From Prorocentrum cordatum (Eukaryota > Sar > Dinophyceae > Prorocentrales > Prorocentraceae), in the NCBI GenBank assembly GCA_963575745.1, contig CAUYUJ010014593.1:649008-713007 (forward strand): a stretch of 64,000 nt of DNA. Reading direction: 5' to 3'. Under the pieces are notes generated by a model. The model was not told the DNA's origin. It worked only from the letters and a program-made list of their open reading frames with translations, and ran no database searches. The position numbers and the translations under genes are program-made. Of the stretch, positions 33,429 through 44,594 are shown one piece after another; position 1 is the stretch's first letter, and each line of letters opens with the position of its first letter.

Positions 33429-33938
33429 TCAACACCGGCATTGCACGGGCATTCCCGAACTCGGTGGAAGAGTCTCTGTGCCCTGGTGGCACCTTGGGCA
33501 CAACGTGTCAACCTCGTATCCTAGAGCCGCCTGCCTCTCTCGAGTGAACTGTCTGCCCGAGACTGCAGCATTCTGGAGCCCTACAGTGCGCTTCCATAGC
33601 GAGAAACTTGCGAATTTCGCGACCAGCCAAGAGCACATCCCCGCCCCAAAGCTCCAGCCCCTCACCCCCATAATGAGAAGCAGCCTGGGTCCAAAACAGG
33701 GACTACAAGTCCTGGGCCAGGTCACTGGGCAGCTCGGTGAAATCGGCGCCCCCTTCTCGAACCCCTCATCGCTCGCACAGGGCAGCCTCCAAACCTCGCT
33801 CCCACTCGCGGTCGGGCGGCGCCAAGAGTCTGGGGCAAACGGGGGCCATCTTGCTTCGTGTAGCGACGCGATCACCGCGCTGACGGGACCTCGCACTCGA
33901 CTCCATCGCGATTTAGCAGGCCAGAGGCGCGGGGCCAA
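33429..33938 (-). pseudogene. Retrotransposon B, connection region
   Basis: A frame of 169 codons overlapping the end of the RT frame by 26 bases. It begins with RVRGPVSAVIASLHEARWPP, the Arg-Gly-Pro and Trp pattern that follows LINE reverse transcriptases in this group. It ends with LGYEVDTLCPRCHQGTETLP, a Cys-x-x-Cys pair of a zinc-knuckle type preceding RNase H. The His/Cys partner normally downstream is in a damaged part (TLPPSSGMPVQCRC). Confidence 0.6.
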
Positions 33939-35021
33939 GAAGCCCCCACGCCGCTCGGCTACAGTTGTGGAGCTCTGGCGAAGATTTCAAAACGAAACAA
34001 AACTCGAGGACCAACTGGCGCCGCAACTCGAGGCCTTGATCTTTGTCCCCCAAGTGCATGGCGAGCACGGTAGTCAGACAACGCCCAGTCCCCGTTCCAG
34101 CGAAAGCCTGGCCAGCCTGACGCCTACGGGATTGAATCTGGCTCGGGCTTGCGCCATGCACCCGGTGCCCGTACACAGCTTGGGGGAGGGCCCCTGTGGT
34201 CCAGAGGGATTGCGAAATCTTAGACAGTTTGGCCGAACGCCTGAGCGCCCTGATGCGACGGAATCTTTTCGCAGCCTTAACACGCCTACACTTAGCACAC
34301 TTGAGATCCATAACCTTGCCTATCGCGGTGCCACACCCTAGGTCCACCGCTGACTTATCAACCACGTGCGGAACATTGGCAGCCTTCAACGCCTGACTGA
34401 TCCGCGCCCTGACCTGGGACGATGAGGCCAGGACTGTGGTCGTATCGGAGATGGCCAGTCTAGCCTCCTGCAAACCGTCTTCTAAAACCCTTGCAGGGGC
34501 TGCCAGGAACTTTGCAACGCTGTCTGCCGCGCCTTTGGCCCTCGAGACCGCATCGCCAATGAACGACCACAACCTACACGTCCTGACCTGCCGATGGGTA
34601 CGGTCTAAAATCGGAAACAGAAACAGCTTCGCGAGCGGCACGCCCAGGCATGACCCTGACACGAGGGACCGCGTTAGGTATATCGCTACACTAGCTTCTC
34701 CTTGACACCTCAGAAACCTGGGCGCCAAATAGATTTGAGACTCCAACGCATCAATCAAGCGGGAAATCCGACGTCAGAAGCGATCTTAATTAGCATCACC
34801 AGGCTCAGGGAATCACCGATTTGTTCTATATCTAATCAGAGTGTTGCAACCTGTGCTCCTGCTAACACTGCTGTCTCATCAAGCAAGCTGCGCAGCAACG
34901 CCGCTCGCAAGGCCGAGCTGCCTTTTATCGCTGTGTCCCAGAATTGGTCAAGCCCAGAGCTCCAAACATCAACCGGGCCCGATTGAGCTCGACTCCAAAG
35001 CTTGACAACATTCGAGAGCAT
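33913..35021 (-). pseudogene. Retrotransposon B, reverse transcriptase
   Basis: From 35021 leftwards the frame gives DETAVLAGAQVATL, a stop, then LDIEQIGDSLSL, which holds the motif A Asp (normally Asp-Ile-x-Lys-Phe-x-Asp-Ser). After a second stop come LAPRFLRCQGE and LVSGSCLGVPLAKLFLFP (motif B region), and RLWSFIGDAVSRAKG where the catalytic Asp-Asp motif is expected but only one Asp survives. Further on, SAVDLGCG, the Arg-rich RRVKAAKRFRRIRALRR and ALPQAVYGHRVHGASPSQIQ match the region after the catalytic core of dinoflagellate LINEs. Two in-frame stops and the missing Asp mean no activity. Confidence 0.7.
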
Positions 35022-35104
35022 ACCGATCGTTCGGTCGCCTCGCTGGTTCGGCTTGGGCAGGAGTGCGTTAATCGTGGCAAAGATCTGTTCGGGCCAGATT
35101 CCTT

Positions 35105-35165
35105 CCAGCTCAGGCGGCGGAGGAGGAGGAAGAGGAGGAGGAGGAGGACGAGGAGGAGGAAAAAG
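35105..35165. repeat. (GGA)n microsatellite
   Basis: GGAGGAGGAGGAAGAGGAGG-type tract at the truncated 5' side of retrotransposon B. Confidence 0.85.
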
Positions 35166-35189
35166 AATAGATGTTTTGTTGGTCTTTGG

Positions 35190-35560
35190 GGCGTTTTGGA
35201 GCGTTTTCGGTGTTTCGGAGCCTTCTGGAGCCTCTTAGGTCTCTCGTGTGGGCCTCCTGGGGGCCTCCTGAGGGCCCTTGGCGATGCCGGGCGCCTCCCT
35301 GGCGGTGTTGGGCGCCCTTTTGGGCTCTCTTGGGGCCCTGTCGGAGGAGATCGATCAACAAAAAGGGGCGGGGGGGGGGGAAGTTCCCCCCTCCCCCCCC
35401 TTTCCCGCCCCCTTCGGAAGCTCCAGGATGGTCCTCTTGACGGCCGATGGGGCCGCTCTTGGGCGCTCATGGGGCCGTCTTGGGGCCGTTTTGGGGCCGT
35501 CTCGGGCCCCTCTTGGGCCTCTCTGGGGTCATTTTGCGGCCATCTTGAGGCCCAAGAGGC
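35190..35560. repeat. Degenerate CTTGGGGCC repeat, G-rich orientation
   Basis: GGGCGCCCTTTTGGGCTCTC and TCTTGGGGCCGTTTTGGGGC-type words. Same family as 1050-1345. Confidence 0.75.
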
Positions 35561-35950
35561 CCATCGGAAACGAAAAAGCGAGAAGTCCAAAACCTTTGAT
35601 TCTATAGGCTTACGCCACATCCGCCGACCCCTTGGGACTCCTGGAAAGCTCTGGGGGGGTTCCGAACAACACCAACATAGTGTCTCTTTCTATCTCCCGC
35701 GTGGTCTTACTCGTGCACTGTGTCGCAGCTGTCACCGTCGACAGTCAGGACTCCCATCGCCACCAGAGTGATGGCACACGGAGCACGCCCTGAGGGATCG
35801 CAGCCCTCCTCCTTCCAGCCACGCGACAAGAAATCCAACGTTGTGCAATTCTGAGGAATGCTGTTGCTGTGAGTATCGTGTTCGGTGGATCCCCCTATGT
35901 CGCCGAGACAAACCGCCGCGGGCCGCTGCTGCGTCGCACCAGGCCTACCC

Positions 35951-36705
35951 GTCGCCGTTGGTGAGGATCGCTCGTGGACCGTCAGGGACCATGTGGAGCT
36001 CTCTTGGAGGCCATTCGGAACACTTCTGGAGCGCTCTTGGGACCGTTTTCGGACCCTTCTGGGGCCATCTTGGACGCCTGTGGGCCCGTCTTGGGGCCCT
36101 CTAGGGCTACGTGGGGAACCCTCTTGGAGGCGTCTGGGGCCGTCTGGGAGCGGGTGCGGGGGGCTCTGTGGCCATCCAGGAGCAAGGACGCCCGAAAAGG
36201 CCCACGTTTCAAATAATATACGTTTTACGAAGGGAATGGGCGATTTTTGGCGTCTCGAGGCCCTTTTGGGGCATATCTTGGATGCCTCTTGGGGCATCGT
36301 GGGAGCCTCTGGAGCCGTCGGGAGGCCGTCGCCGTTGGTGAGGATCGCTCGTGGACCGTCAGGGACCATGTGCAGCTCTCTTGGAGGCCACACGGAGCGC
36401 TTCTGGAGCGTTCGGGAGGCCGTTTTCGGAGCCCTCTTGGGCCATCTTGGACGCCTGTGGGCCCGTCTGGGGGCCCTCTAGGGGTATGTGGGGAACCCTC
36501 TTGGAGGCTCCTTGGGGCGTCTGGGAGCGGGTTTGGAGGCCTCCGGGGCCGTCGGGGACCATCAGAGAACCCAGAAGCCGAATTTGTGAAAAATGTACGT
36601 CGCACGAAGGGAATGGGCAAATTTCTGCGCCCAGGGACCCTCTTGGAACGCATCTCGGAATCCTCTGGGGGACTCGTGACGGCCTCTTCTGCCGTCGAGG
36701 ACGCC
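35951..36705. repeat. 377-bp tandem duplication made of CTTGGGGCC repeats
   Basis: GTCGCCGTTGGTGAGGATCG occurs at 35951 and 36328. The sequence that follows aligns through TCTTGGACGCCTGTGGGCCC and ACGAAGGGAATGGGC in both units. The left border (about 35845-35920) resembles the edge of R4 (GTGAGTATCG, TTCGGTGGATC). Confidence 0.8.
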
Positions 36706-36709
36706 TCGT

Positions 36710-37170
36710 AGCCCGTCTTTGGGACACCTTGGGCGTCTTGGGGAGCTCGTTGGGCGTCCAGGAACCATTTCGAGGCCACCAAAGGAGTCCCTACACGATT
36801 TTCACGAAGTTTTGCACGATTTCCGGGAGCGGATGACCCCTCCGGGGCCGTCCGGGGCCGCCCGGGGCCGCCCGGGGCCGCCCGGGGGATCCGGGGAGAC
36901 CCCCCCCCCGTCCAAATCGACTGGACCGGGCTCCCGGGGGAGGGGTTTGGGGAGGGGGAACATCTCACACGCCGATGAACCCCAAGGGGTCGGCGGATTT
37001 TCTGATGTGTGTGAAGGATTGTGGCCTCTTGGGGGGTACCCCGGGAGGCTTCGGGCTGTCATGGGCCGTCTTGGAGGCATGTTGGTGGCTATCTTGAACG
37101 ATGTTGAGGTATCTGGAGATGTCTCGGACGCCGCCGGGTCTGCCGAGGGCCCTGTTGGAGCCATCTTGGG
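36710..37170. repeat. G-rich degenerate repeats with GGGGCCGCCC block
   Basis: GGGGCCGCCCGGGGCCGCCC near 36845-36890, flanked by CTTGGGGCC-family words. Confidence 0.65.
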
Positions 37171-37203
37171 CGGTGTGCCGGCTCGCCGCCCCCCCCCTTT
37201 CCC

Positions 37204-37770
37204 AGGCCCGCGGGAGGGGTTACAGGGGAGTAGCAAGTCGTCCAGCTCACTCCCACCCGCCCTCCCGACACACAAGTAGCACCCGAGCCTGAGCATGTTC
37301 AGCGGTCGTCTTCGGATGGACAGCTATCGGGAACCAAAACCGACCCCATGTGCGCGACGCTGGGGCGAAGTGCGCAACGCGTGCCAGGCGCGCCACGCGC
37401 GCCAGGCACCCCTGGGGCCAGAGCGTGCCAGGCACGCCTGGTGCGCCAGAAGCGCCACGTGTTCCGCGTGCGCCAGGTGTGCCGCATACTCCAGCCGCGG
37501 CAGGTGCGCCACGTTCGGGGCACGTGCAGGGTGTGTCAGGTGCGCATGCGCACGTGACACACACCTGGAAACATGTCGGCCCCCACCGTCCCTGTCGCAG
37601 ACCAATGCCCATCATTGTGTCTGGTGGGCCTGCGCGGAGCAGGCCATCCGCCACCACCGCCACCACCGCCCCCCCCCCCCGTCCCTGTCAAAAACCACTT
37701 GACAGTGAGCGCGGGGTGGCCGCGCACTATCCAAATTTAGCCGCGAGGTGCATTTCATATTGTTTCCCAC
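37204..37770. repeat. Dispersed repeat R1, second copy, left part
   Basis: Matches 1440-1980 up to TTAGCCGCGAGGTGCAT, including the GC-rich minisatellite at 37375-37560. Confidence 0.8.
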
Positions 37771-37925
37771 ATCCAAAGTGGGGTTCTTGTTTTCTCTGGA
37801 CACCCCGCGCAGGAACAGGAACCCACCATCATCATCACCACCCATTCCTCACTCACTCACTCACTCATCATCCCTCACACACTCACTCACTTACTCACTC
37901 ACTCACTGACTTATCAACACTTACA

Positions 37926-37926
37926 T

Positions 37927-37973
<47 letters not shown>

Positions 37974-37990
37974 GATGATAATGATGATGG
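37926..37990. repeat. (GAT)n microsatellite
   Basis: About 21 TGA/GAT triplets with few changes. Confidence 0.9.
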
Positions 37991-38078
37991 TGCGCGTGAG
38001 AGAGTGTGATGATCATCGTCATCATCATCACCAGTCAGCCAGTCAGTCAGTCACTCACTCACTCACTCACTCGCCTTG

Positions 38079-38716
38079 GGCCTCGTCTGTGATTGAATTA
38101 TGAGGAAGTCTCAGGCGGGAACACCTTCCCTATGGGGCCCGCGGATTATGTTACTAATCCGAGCGGGTCATCTAATTCTTTTAACTCTCGCCACTTTTGG
38201 GCTCTCGCGCTGCCAGAACGCCATTCCCAGGCCACGTGGGCCTCGTGTGTGGGTGAATTGCGAGGAAGCCTCAAGCGGGAGCCCCCTCCCTATGGGGCCC
38301 GCGGGTCACGTTACTAATCCGAGCGGGCCATCCAATTCATGTAACTCTCGCCATTTTGGGCTCTCGCGCTACCAAACCGCCACTCCCAGGCCACATGGCC
38401 CTCGTCTGTGAGTGAATTGGAAGGAAGTCTCAAGCGGGAGCCCCCTCCCTATGGGGCCCGCGGATCACGTTACTAATCCGAGCGGGTCATCCAATTCCTG
38501 AAACTCTCGCCACTTTTGGGCTCTCGCGCCGCCAGAACGCCATTCCCAGGCCACATGGGCCTCGTCTGTGAGTGAATTGGAAGGAAGTCTCAAGCGGGAG
38601 TTCCCTCTCTATGGGGCCCGCGGATCATGTTACTAATCTGGGCGGGTCATCCAATTCCTCTAACTCTCGCCATTTTTGGGCTCTCGCGCTGCCAGAACGC
38701 CACTCCCAGGCCACAT
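38079..38716. repeat. 160-bp tandem repeat, four copies
   Basis: GCCTCGT followed by GTGAATTG and GAGGAAG starts units near 38079, 38239, 38397 and 38558. All contain TATGGGGCCCGCGG, GTTACTAATC and TTGGGCTCTCGCGC. Confidence 0.9.
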
Positions 38717-38935
38717 TTTGAATGCCCGGAGCCAACTGTAGGCCACTTCGTGTTCTTCGTGCTCCCAGAACACCACCTCCGGGCCACAGTTTGAATGCCC
38801 GGAGCCAACGGTATGCCACTTCGTGTTCATCGTGTTCCCAGAACACCACTCCCGGGCCACATTCTGAATGTCCGGAGCCAACTGTAGGCCACTTTGTGTT
38901 CGTCGTGTTCCCAGAGCGCTATTCCCGGAACGTAT
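38711..38935. repeat. 73-bp tandem repeat, three copies
   Basis: CCACATTTTGAATG-type starts near 38711, 38785 and 38857, each with CCGGAGCCAAC, GCCACTT and GTGTTC. Confidence 0.9.
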
Positions 38936-39064
38936 CCCCGCGCCAGGGCGAGAATAAATATACGCAGAAGAGACAACCAGGATGCCTCACCAACCACGAG
39001 GACGACGGTGAGGGCTTTCTCGAGATTCGCCCACAGGATTCTCAAGGGGGGTCCTTCCGTCGGA

Positions 39065-39475
39065 GTAGTTTTTTGTTAGGGATGGTAGCCCTGCGCATAG
39101 CAGGCGACATGCTGACACCCCCGCCGACTTCAAAACAATTCAAAGTGCTCGCGGGCCTGATGAGCATGATTCTATATTTTAGCCCAAAGTATATTTTGTA
39201 TTGTTTTTTGACAGGGGCGGGGGGGGGGCGCATCGGGTTGGCCGCGCATGCTCCAAACGTGGAGGCAGAGTTCGTTTTGTACTGTTTGTTGAAAGGGATG
39301 GTGGCGGGGGGAGGCATGGTTCCTGGTTGGCCGACGGTCGCCTGGGGGAGTGGGTGTATACTAATAGGGAACAGTGATACACCCCTCCTTCGAGCAGGGC
39401 GTGAAGGGGTTGTGGCAGGGAGCTCCATTAGACCACTCAGCCCACAGGGCTGGTGGGATTTTTTCTCCGCTGTCG
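39065..39475. repeat. Dispersed repeat R1, second copy, right part
   Basis: Resumes the R1 alignment at GGGATGGTAGCCCTGCGCA (first copy about 1987) and ends at GGCTGGTGGGATT. Confidence 0.8.
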
Positions 39476-40165
39476 TTCCCCCTCGTCGGTCCCCCTCATC
39501 ATCTTCCCCTGGGTCAGTCCCCCCTCCCCTCCCTACTCCTTCCCCCTCACTGTTCCCGAACTGTTCCCCCTCATCATTCCCCCTCTGAGCCAATTCCCCT
39601 CGTTCGTTCCCACCTCATCCCGTTCACTATTCCTTTTCATCCCGCCTGAGCGCATTCCCCTCATCATTCGCTCCCCCTTCATCCCCCTCATCGTGCTCTC
39701 CAATCGCCCCCTGGGCCAGTCCCCCTGCAGGGTCTACCTCAATCCGATCGAGCCGATTCGATATGGTCTCTGGCCAGCCGGACGTGATTTGATCTTGTTT
39801 TCCGGGCGATCCGATGCGGCACGATGTTTGCATGGCGTTTATGTGCATCCTGGCGCGGCCAGTCCGATTCATTTCCGACCGGTCTGATTCGATACGCGTT
39901 CCGAGCCGATCCGGCTTCCCGATGCGATGCTGGTTGTTCCTGCCCTGGCCTGCCTCCCCGCCCCCCTTGGGCCCCCGGAGGAGGCCATGCGGCGACTGGA
40001 CAGGGCCGAGGAAGCGCCGCCGGCGCCCCCCCCCACCCTCAGCGGGCTGCGCGTGCCCTCCTGCCGCAGCGCCCCGCGTTGCCCTCGCGATTTTCGGATT
40101 GGCTCCTCGCTGAAGCATGCGGCCTGTCGAGACTGCGCGGCGCTGCAGCTAGCAGATTATATGAG
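39475..40165. other. C-rich low-complexity and non-coding stretch
   Basis: CCCCTCATCATTCCCC-like words at 39475-39720, then unique sequence without a supported gene. Confidence 0.55.
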
Positions 40166-40167
40166 TG

Positions 40168-40230
40168 TGGGGAGGAGGAGGAGGAGGAGGAGGAGGAGGA
40201 GGAGGAGGAGGAGGAGGAGGAGGAGGAGGA
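40168..40230. repeat. (GGA)n microsatellite
   Basis: About 20 perfect GAG/GGA triplets. Confidence 0.9.
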
Positions 40231-41695
40231 TAGGCTATGTTGGAGGACGAGGGCGCAGGGGGGGGCGGAGGCTGCGGCCAGGAGGCGGCCGCAGAAGAAG
40301 GGCACGCTCGTCGTTCCAGGCTATGAGTCAGACTAACAATTTCTGCACGGGCACCAAGGGCACAAGACAGTTAGTTCTCGCGTTGCCCTCACGGGGGAGG
40401 GAGGACAGTCTCAGGCCGGCCGAGGGGGATGGATGGACGGATGCAGCCGTGCACGTCGGAGTCGAGCAGTGGCGAGTCGTCCTGGCTCGCCCATGGGCCC
40501 ACCAGAGAACGCTCTAACGTTGACCTCTCGTGGTCTGCGCGAGATGCTCTTAGAACATTTCGGGCTGGGATCGTCTTGTTTTGCTGCGCCTGCTTCGCAT
40601 TTTGGGAGCATTTCTTGTTTCTCCCGTGGTAGGCCAACAGGAATTGCCTGGGCGGTCGGCCCCTGCTCCACGGATGTACTTTCGCGCGTCCCTCTTCCCC
40701 CCTCCGCCTCCCTCTTCCCTCCCCGCCCGGCGGGCGTGAAGTGGACAGCGCCGCGCGACCCTCCAGAAGGTCAGGGTCAGGAGCCTTTCGCCCACAGGCA
40801 TTGTGGAGGCCTGATCAGGTCTTCACTACGGTTGACACGTGGCGCATCGCAAGATGGTGGAACAATTCTGTGTAATAAGCTTCTCGCGGCTCTGCTGCGC
40901 GCCGGGCGGCGCATGTGCCCCTCGTGGTGAGTGGAGGTCTCGAACGAAGAATGGTCATACTGCGGAAACGGGTGCTCTGGGGGGTCGGACGAAAGGGGGG
41001 GCGAAATTTGCTGCATGCACATGGTTTCGGCCCCTACAGCACTCATTGTCTAACTGAACTGTTGCCAGGAGGGTTCCGCAGAACAGCAAGCCCTGTTCGA
41101 CCTGAGTCGATGCGTGATATCCGACCGCGAATGTAACGTCTGGGTCGGTGTTGGAGGTCGCCGGGGCGATCGCGGCGGACTCGGGGCAAGGTGTTCGTCA
41201 ACGAGTGGCATTTCTACCTGGCTCATTTTTAACCAGTTAGTGACAGAGAGCTGCCAGTTTATGTTCACCATTGGGTAGTCTTCTTTTTTTATAATTATTT
41301 TAGGGGTCGATTAACTGGCAACCATGCGAACAGGCGCTGTTGTTGGGCATTGTGACTTCCTGTGCACATTCCAGGCGTGTGAGTCTGAGGAGGCGGGGCC
41401 CCGCGGCCCATTCACGGGGGGGGGCAGGGCTGCGAGGGCTCTGCGCGTCGGCTTTGCAGCGCTGACCTACCAGCACATGGTATCGAATCGACCGCTCGTC
41501 GTGCCGAGGCGCAGACCGTTTTATCGGCAAACCCCCTCCACCCATATGGGGCGCTCCAGGCAGGGCATCACCCGCAGAAGTCCCATCCCTTTGGCTGCGA
41601 CCCGCGGCGCCCGCAAAAGGAGGGCATCTGCCTCGTGAGGCAGGAAGCGCGGCCCGATCTTGACGAGCAGGCGCCGTCGGCCCTGCAGGGAGAAG
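40230..41695. other. Non-coding stretch, no supported gene
   Basis: Several short frames cover this part, but none has a recognisable domain, a consistent frame or a clear splice context. Confidence 0.5.
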
Positions 41696-41930
41696 AGACA
41701 GGAGGAGGGAGGAGGGAGGATGACGAGGTAGGAGAGGAAAGGATGAGGAGGGATGAGGAGAAGTGAAGAGGAACAATGAGGAGGACGAGAAGTAGCAGGA
41801 AGGAGGAAGGAGGACGAGGACCGAGGAGGAACGGGGTGGGGTGGAGGAGGAAGGATGGCGAGGGAGGAGGTGGAGGAGGAATAGGAAGAGGGACGGTGGA
41901 GGGGGAGGACGGAAGGAGAAGGAGAAAGGA

Positions 41931-42012
<82 letters not shown>
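41695..42012. repeat. Purine-rich tract ending in (ATG)n microsatellite
   Basis: GGA/GAG words to about 41930, then about 26 perfect ATG/GAT triplets to 42012. Confidence 0.9.
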
Positions 42013-42119
42013 CGATGTGTTATGGCCTCTCCCGTTTTCCCAGTCCCCATATCGTATTTTTCATTTCTACGTTTTCAATATCGTCCCCTCCCATGTCCTC
42101 ATCCGTCTCGGTCTCTTCT

Positions 42120-42145
42120 TCCGTATCTAACCATTATGGTTCAAG
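42120..42145 (+). other. Possible strongly degenerate spliced-leader relic
   Basis: TCCGTA (42120-42125), four extra bases, then ACCATTATGGTTCAAG, which matches GCCATTTTGGCTCAAG at 13 of 16 positions. It lies shortly upstream of a coiled-coil ORF, as the clear relic at 24104 does. AACCATTATGGTT is itself palindromic, so chance is possible. Confidence 0.3.
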
Positions 42146-42201
42146 GTTCTGGATGTCCCTGACAGTGAAATGAGATTGTCATTCCGCGGTTAGCTTCCAA
42201 G

Positions 42202-43459
42202 TTGTTGTTCGGGCTGGTCCGCCCCTGGGTGCGGCTTTCCGTTTCTGTGAGCTCCTGTCGGATCAGAGTGGTCCAGACGGCGGCAGGGGCAGCATGTCTC
42301 CGCCCAGTGGGTACACGAGGCAACGCATGGAGTGGGCGAAGCCGTGGTGTTGTCGTTTCGTGTTGGCACCCACCTAGCGGAGACAGGTGGTGGATCCACA
42401 CTGGCGTGCTTGCTTGCAACTTGCGCTCGCGTGGGAAGGGTACATCGTTTCATTCAGCCAAAGTGGCAACATCCCCATTCAAGTCCGCAGGCCCAAGCGC
42501 CATTTTGGACAAGGGCGGCGGCGTGGAACTACACAGGGCGCAGCAAGAGCTCAAGCAAGCCAAGGCGGACCTCGCGAAGGCCAAGGCAGTTCCTGGTCAG
42601 CTGCTGGCGGTGGAGGTGGGCAAGAGCGTGGCGCAACTCGAGGCAGAAATGGAGTCAGTTCGGGCCAATGAGCTGCGAATGCTATTCGACAGTCTCGAGC
42701 AAGTACCAGATGCAGCGGGAGGTGTGCGGACACTTTGCGAGCACTGTGCAATGGAGCCGGCAGCGCAGCTTTCCGAGCAGGTCGGCCAGAAGCTGTTGCC
42801 AGTTCAGGCCCTGCGCAGCTCGCAGAGGGTCGCGGGTTTCAAGACGAAGGCATTTACCAAGAGGGAGGCCCTTGAAAATATCCAAGCCAGGATGCGCGAC
42901 ATGCAAGCCCAGCGCCAATATGTTGCAGAGGTGCTGGCGCCGATTCAGCAGGAGCTCGCTGCGCTGGAGACGCAGAGGGCCGAGGTCGAGGTCCACTTCC
43001 CTCAGCCCACCGCGGTCCTCGAGGGCGCCGAGGCGTCGGCAGATGACCTGCCCCCGAGCATCCAGATGTCCGTCGAGCAGACGGCGCGGGCCCTTGGCTC
43101 ATCCAGCGCGGACGACCAAGCGGCAAAGGACCTGCGCGCGGCAGTTGGGCGAGCGCGCGGGCGCCACCACTGCGCGCACCTCGGCCGACGCAGCGCGGGG
43201 GGGGGCAGTTGCGAGGCCTCGCCCTGCCAGCCCCCGCGCGCGATGGCGCGGACCATCCTGAGGAATTGCGCGCGCCCCTCTTCGGCAGGGGCGCTGCAGC
43301 GCCAGATGGGGAGTCGGAGCTGCGCGAGGCGCCCCGAGGTGCTGCGACGGCCCGCAGAATTTCGCCGAGCGTTTTCGAGCGGGTCTTGCTTCTTGTTCTC
43401 GCGACGACGATGGCGACAGTTCGTCGCGAGCGCGAGCCTGAGGTCAGCGCGGCCCTAGG
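42202..43459 (+). CDS. Coiled-coil ORF, possible 5' part of a third LINE
   Basis: An open frame of 418 codons with a TAG stop at 43457-43459. The first 80 residues have mixed composition and no known domain. From about 42490 to 43130 the protein is strongly helical and charged (RAQQELKQAKADLAKAKAVP, QLEAEMESVRANELRMLFDS, LENIQARMRDMQAQRQYV, IQQELAALETQRAEVEV), which predicts a long coiled coil. The rest is Ala- and Arg-rich and less convincing. No membrane segment. Coiled-coil regions of this kind precede the endonuclease in LINE ORFs, and a possible leader relic lies upstream, so I infer a truncated element. An independent host coiled-coil gene is the alternative. Confidence 0.45.
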
Positions 43460-43894
43460 GCGCTAGTCCAACGTGCCATAGCTTCGCCGCAGCACCCGGG
43501 CAACACGCCGCCAGAGTTTTTCCGCGCGTTAGATCGCGAGGCCCAGGCGCCGCAGCTTCGGCGCAGCGCCCTAGGCTGGACGCGGCTAGCAAGAGCCGCG
43601 GGTAGGTCGCTGGCGAGAATTTCCTCGCGCTGGCTGGGGTGCAACAGCAGGGCCCAGGCGGCAGATGTGCTCGATGGCACGAGCACCGCGTACTTGCCCG
43701 CGCAAGCCTGTCACGCCGCCGCGGCTCGCGCGCGATTGCCCGCCGCGGCGCAGAGTGCCCTGGGACCCCGAGGCCTTCGATCCCGAGGCGAAACCTGGAC
43801 GTTCCAGATGCTCTGCTCGGCCGCAGGGCGCGGGGCGAGAGGCGATTGCGGCTTCAGGGTCAGAGGGTGATCGTGGATATATGACTATTTTACG

Positions 43895-44320
43895 ATGCCT
43901 GGGCCCGTGCCCTGGCGCCCGGGCCGCGCCCGGGTGCCCGGATGCCCGGCTGCCCGGCTGCCCGGGCGACGGCCGCATGCCCAACTGCCTGAAGCCTGGC
44001 CCCGATGCCCGGGCGCCCGGATGCTCGGGCCCGCGCCCGGGGCCTTGCCCGGCGGCCCGGATGCCTGGGCGCGTGGCTGCCTGAGGCCGGGCTTTGCTCG
44101 GGCGCCCGCGTGATGCCCGGATGCCCGGGTGCCCAGATGCCCGAGCCCGGGTGCCCAGGACTTGACCAGTGCCCGGGTGCCCGGGTGCCCCGGTGCCTGG
44201 GCGCCCGGGCGCCCGGGTGCCCGGGTGCCCGGGCGCCCGGGCGCCCGGTTGCTCTGGCGCCCGGATGCCCGGCAACCGTGCCCGGGTGCCCGGGTGCCCG
44301 CCCGGATGCCCGGGCGGAGG
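43895..44320. repeat. (GCCCGGGTG)n minisatellite
   Basis: About 45 degenerate 8-10 bp units around GCCCGGGTG, GCCCGGATG and GCCCGGGCG. The unit contains the palindrome CCCGGG, so either strand can form many small hairpins. Confidence 0.85.
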
Positions 44321-44594
44321 AATAGTCTGATTATGGTGATCGTTGCCAACGTTGGCGCGACGTGCTCCACAGCACCGAAGGGGGCCCTGCGGGAGATATG
44401 ACATCGCGGGTGCCGCTCATCTCGCGCAGACTGGGCGCGCAGGGCCAAGGCTCTTGAAGTGGCCTATATGCCCCCTGTTCGAGATGCTCGCAAACCAAAA
44501 CCGCCCTAAGGGACACCTAGAACATTTGCATCTGGCACCTCGAATTTGTCCGTTGGTTTCGACGCAGCGGAGCCTTGAGCCGACGAGGACGCAG

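Larger units (their letters stand above)
31843..35021 (-). mobile_element. Decayed, 5'-truncated non-LTR retrotransposon B
   Basis: Reading leftwards: reverse transcriptase (35021-33913), a connection with a Cys pair (33938-33429), RNase H (33268-about 32790) and a Cys-rich C-terminal region (to about 32280). The domain order reverse transcriptase then RNase H, with no integrase or LTR, fits a LINE. Nothing endonuclease-like lies beyond 35021, where simple repeats begin, so the copy looks 5'-truncated as expected from target-primed reverse transcription. Stops and frame changes show it is dead. It faces element A. Confidence 0.7.
37770..39065. other. 1.3-kb segment interrupting R1
   Basis: Absent at the matching point of the first R1 copy (about 1980). 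It contains an (ACTC)n block (37850-37910), a (GAT)n microsatellite (37926-37990), four 160-bp tandem units and three 73-bp tandem units. No coding potential. Confidence 0.7.

Noticed and set aside
38331-38364. CCATTTTGGGCTCTCGC in the 160-bp repeat as a leader relic
   Set aside because: The similarity ends after CCATTTTGG and the word is part of a tandem repeat whose other units vary there.
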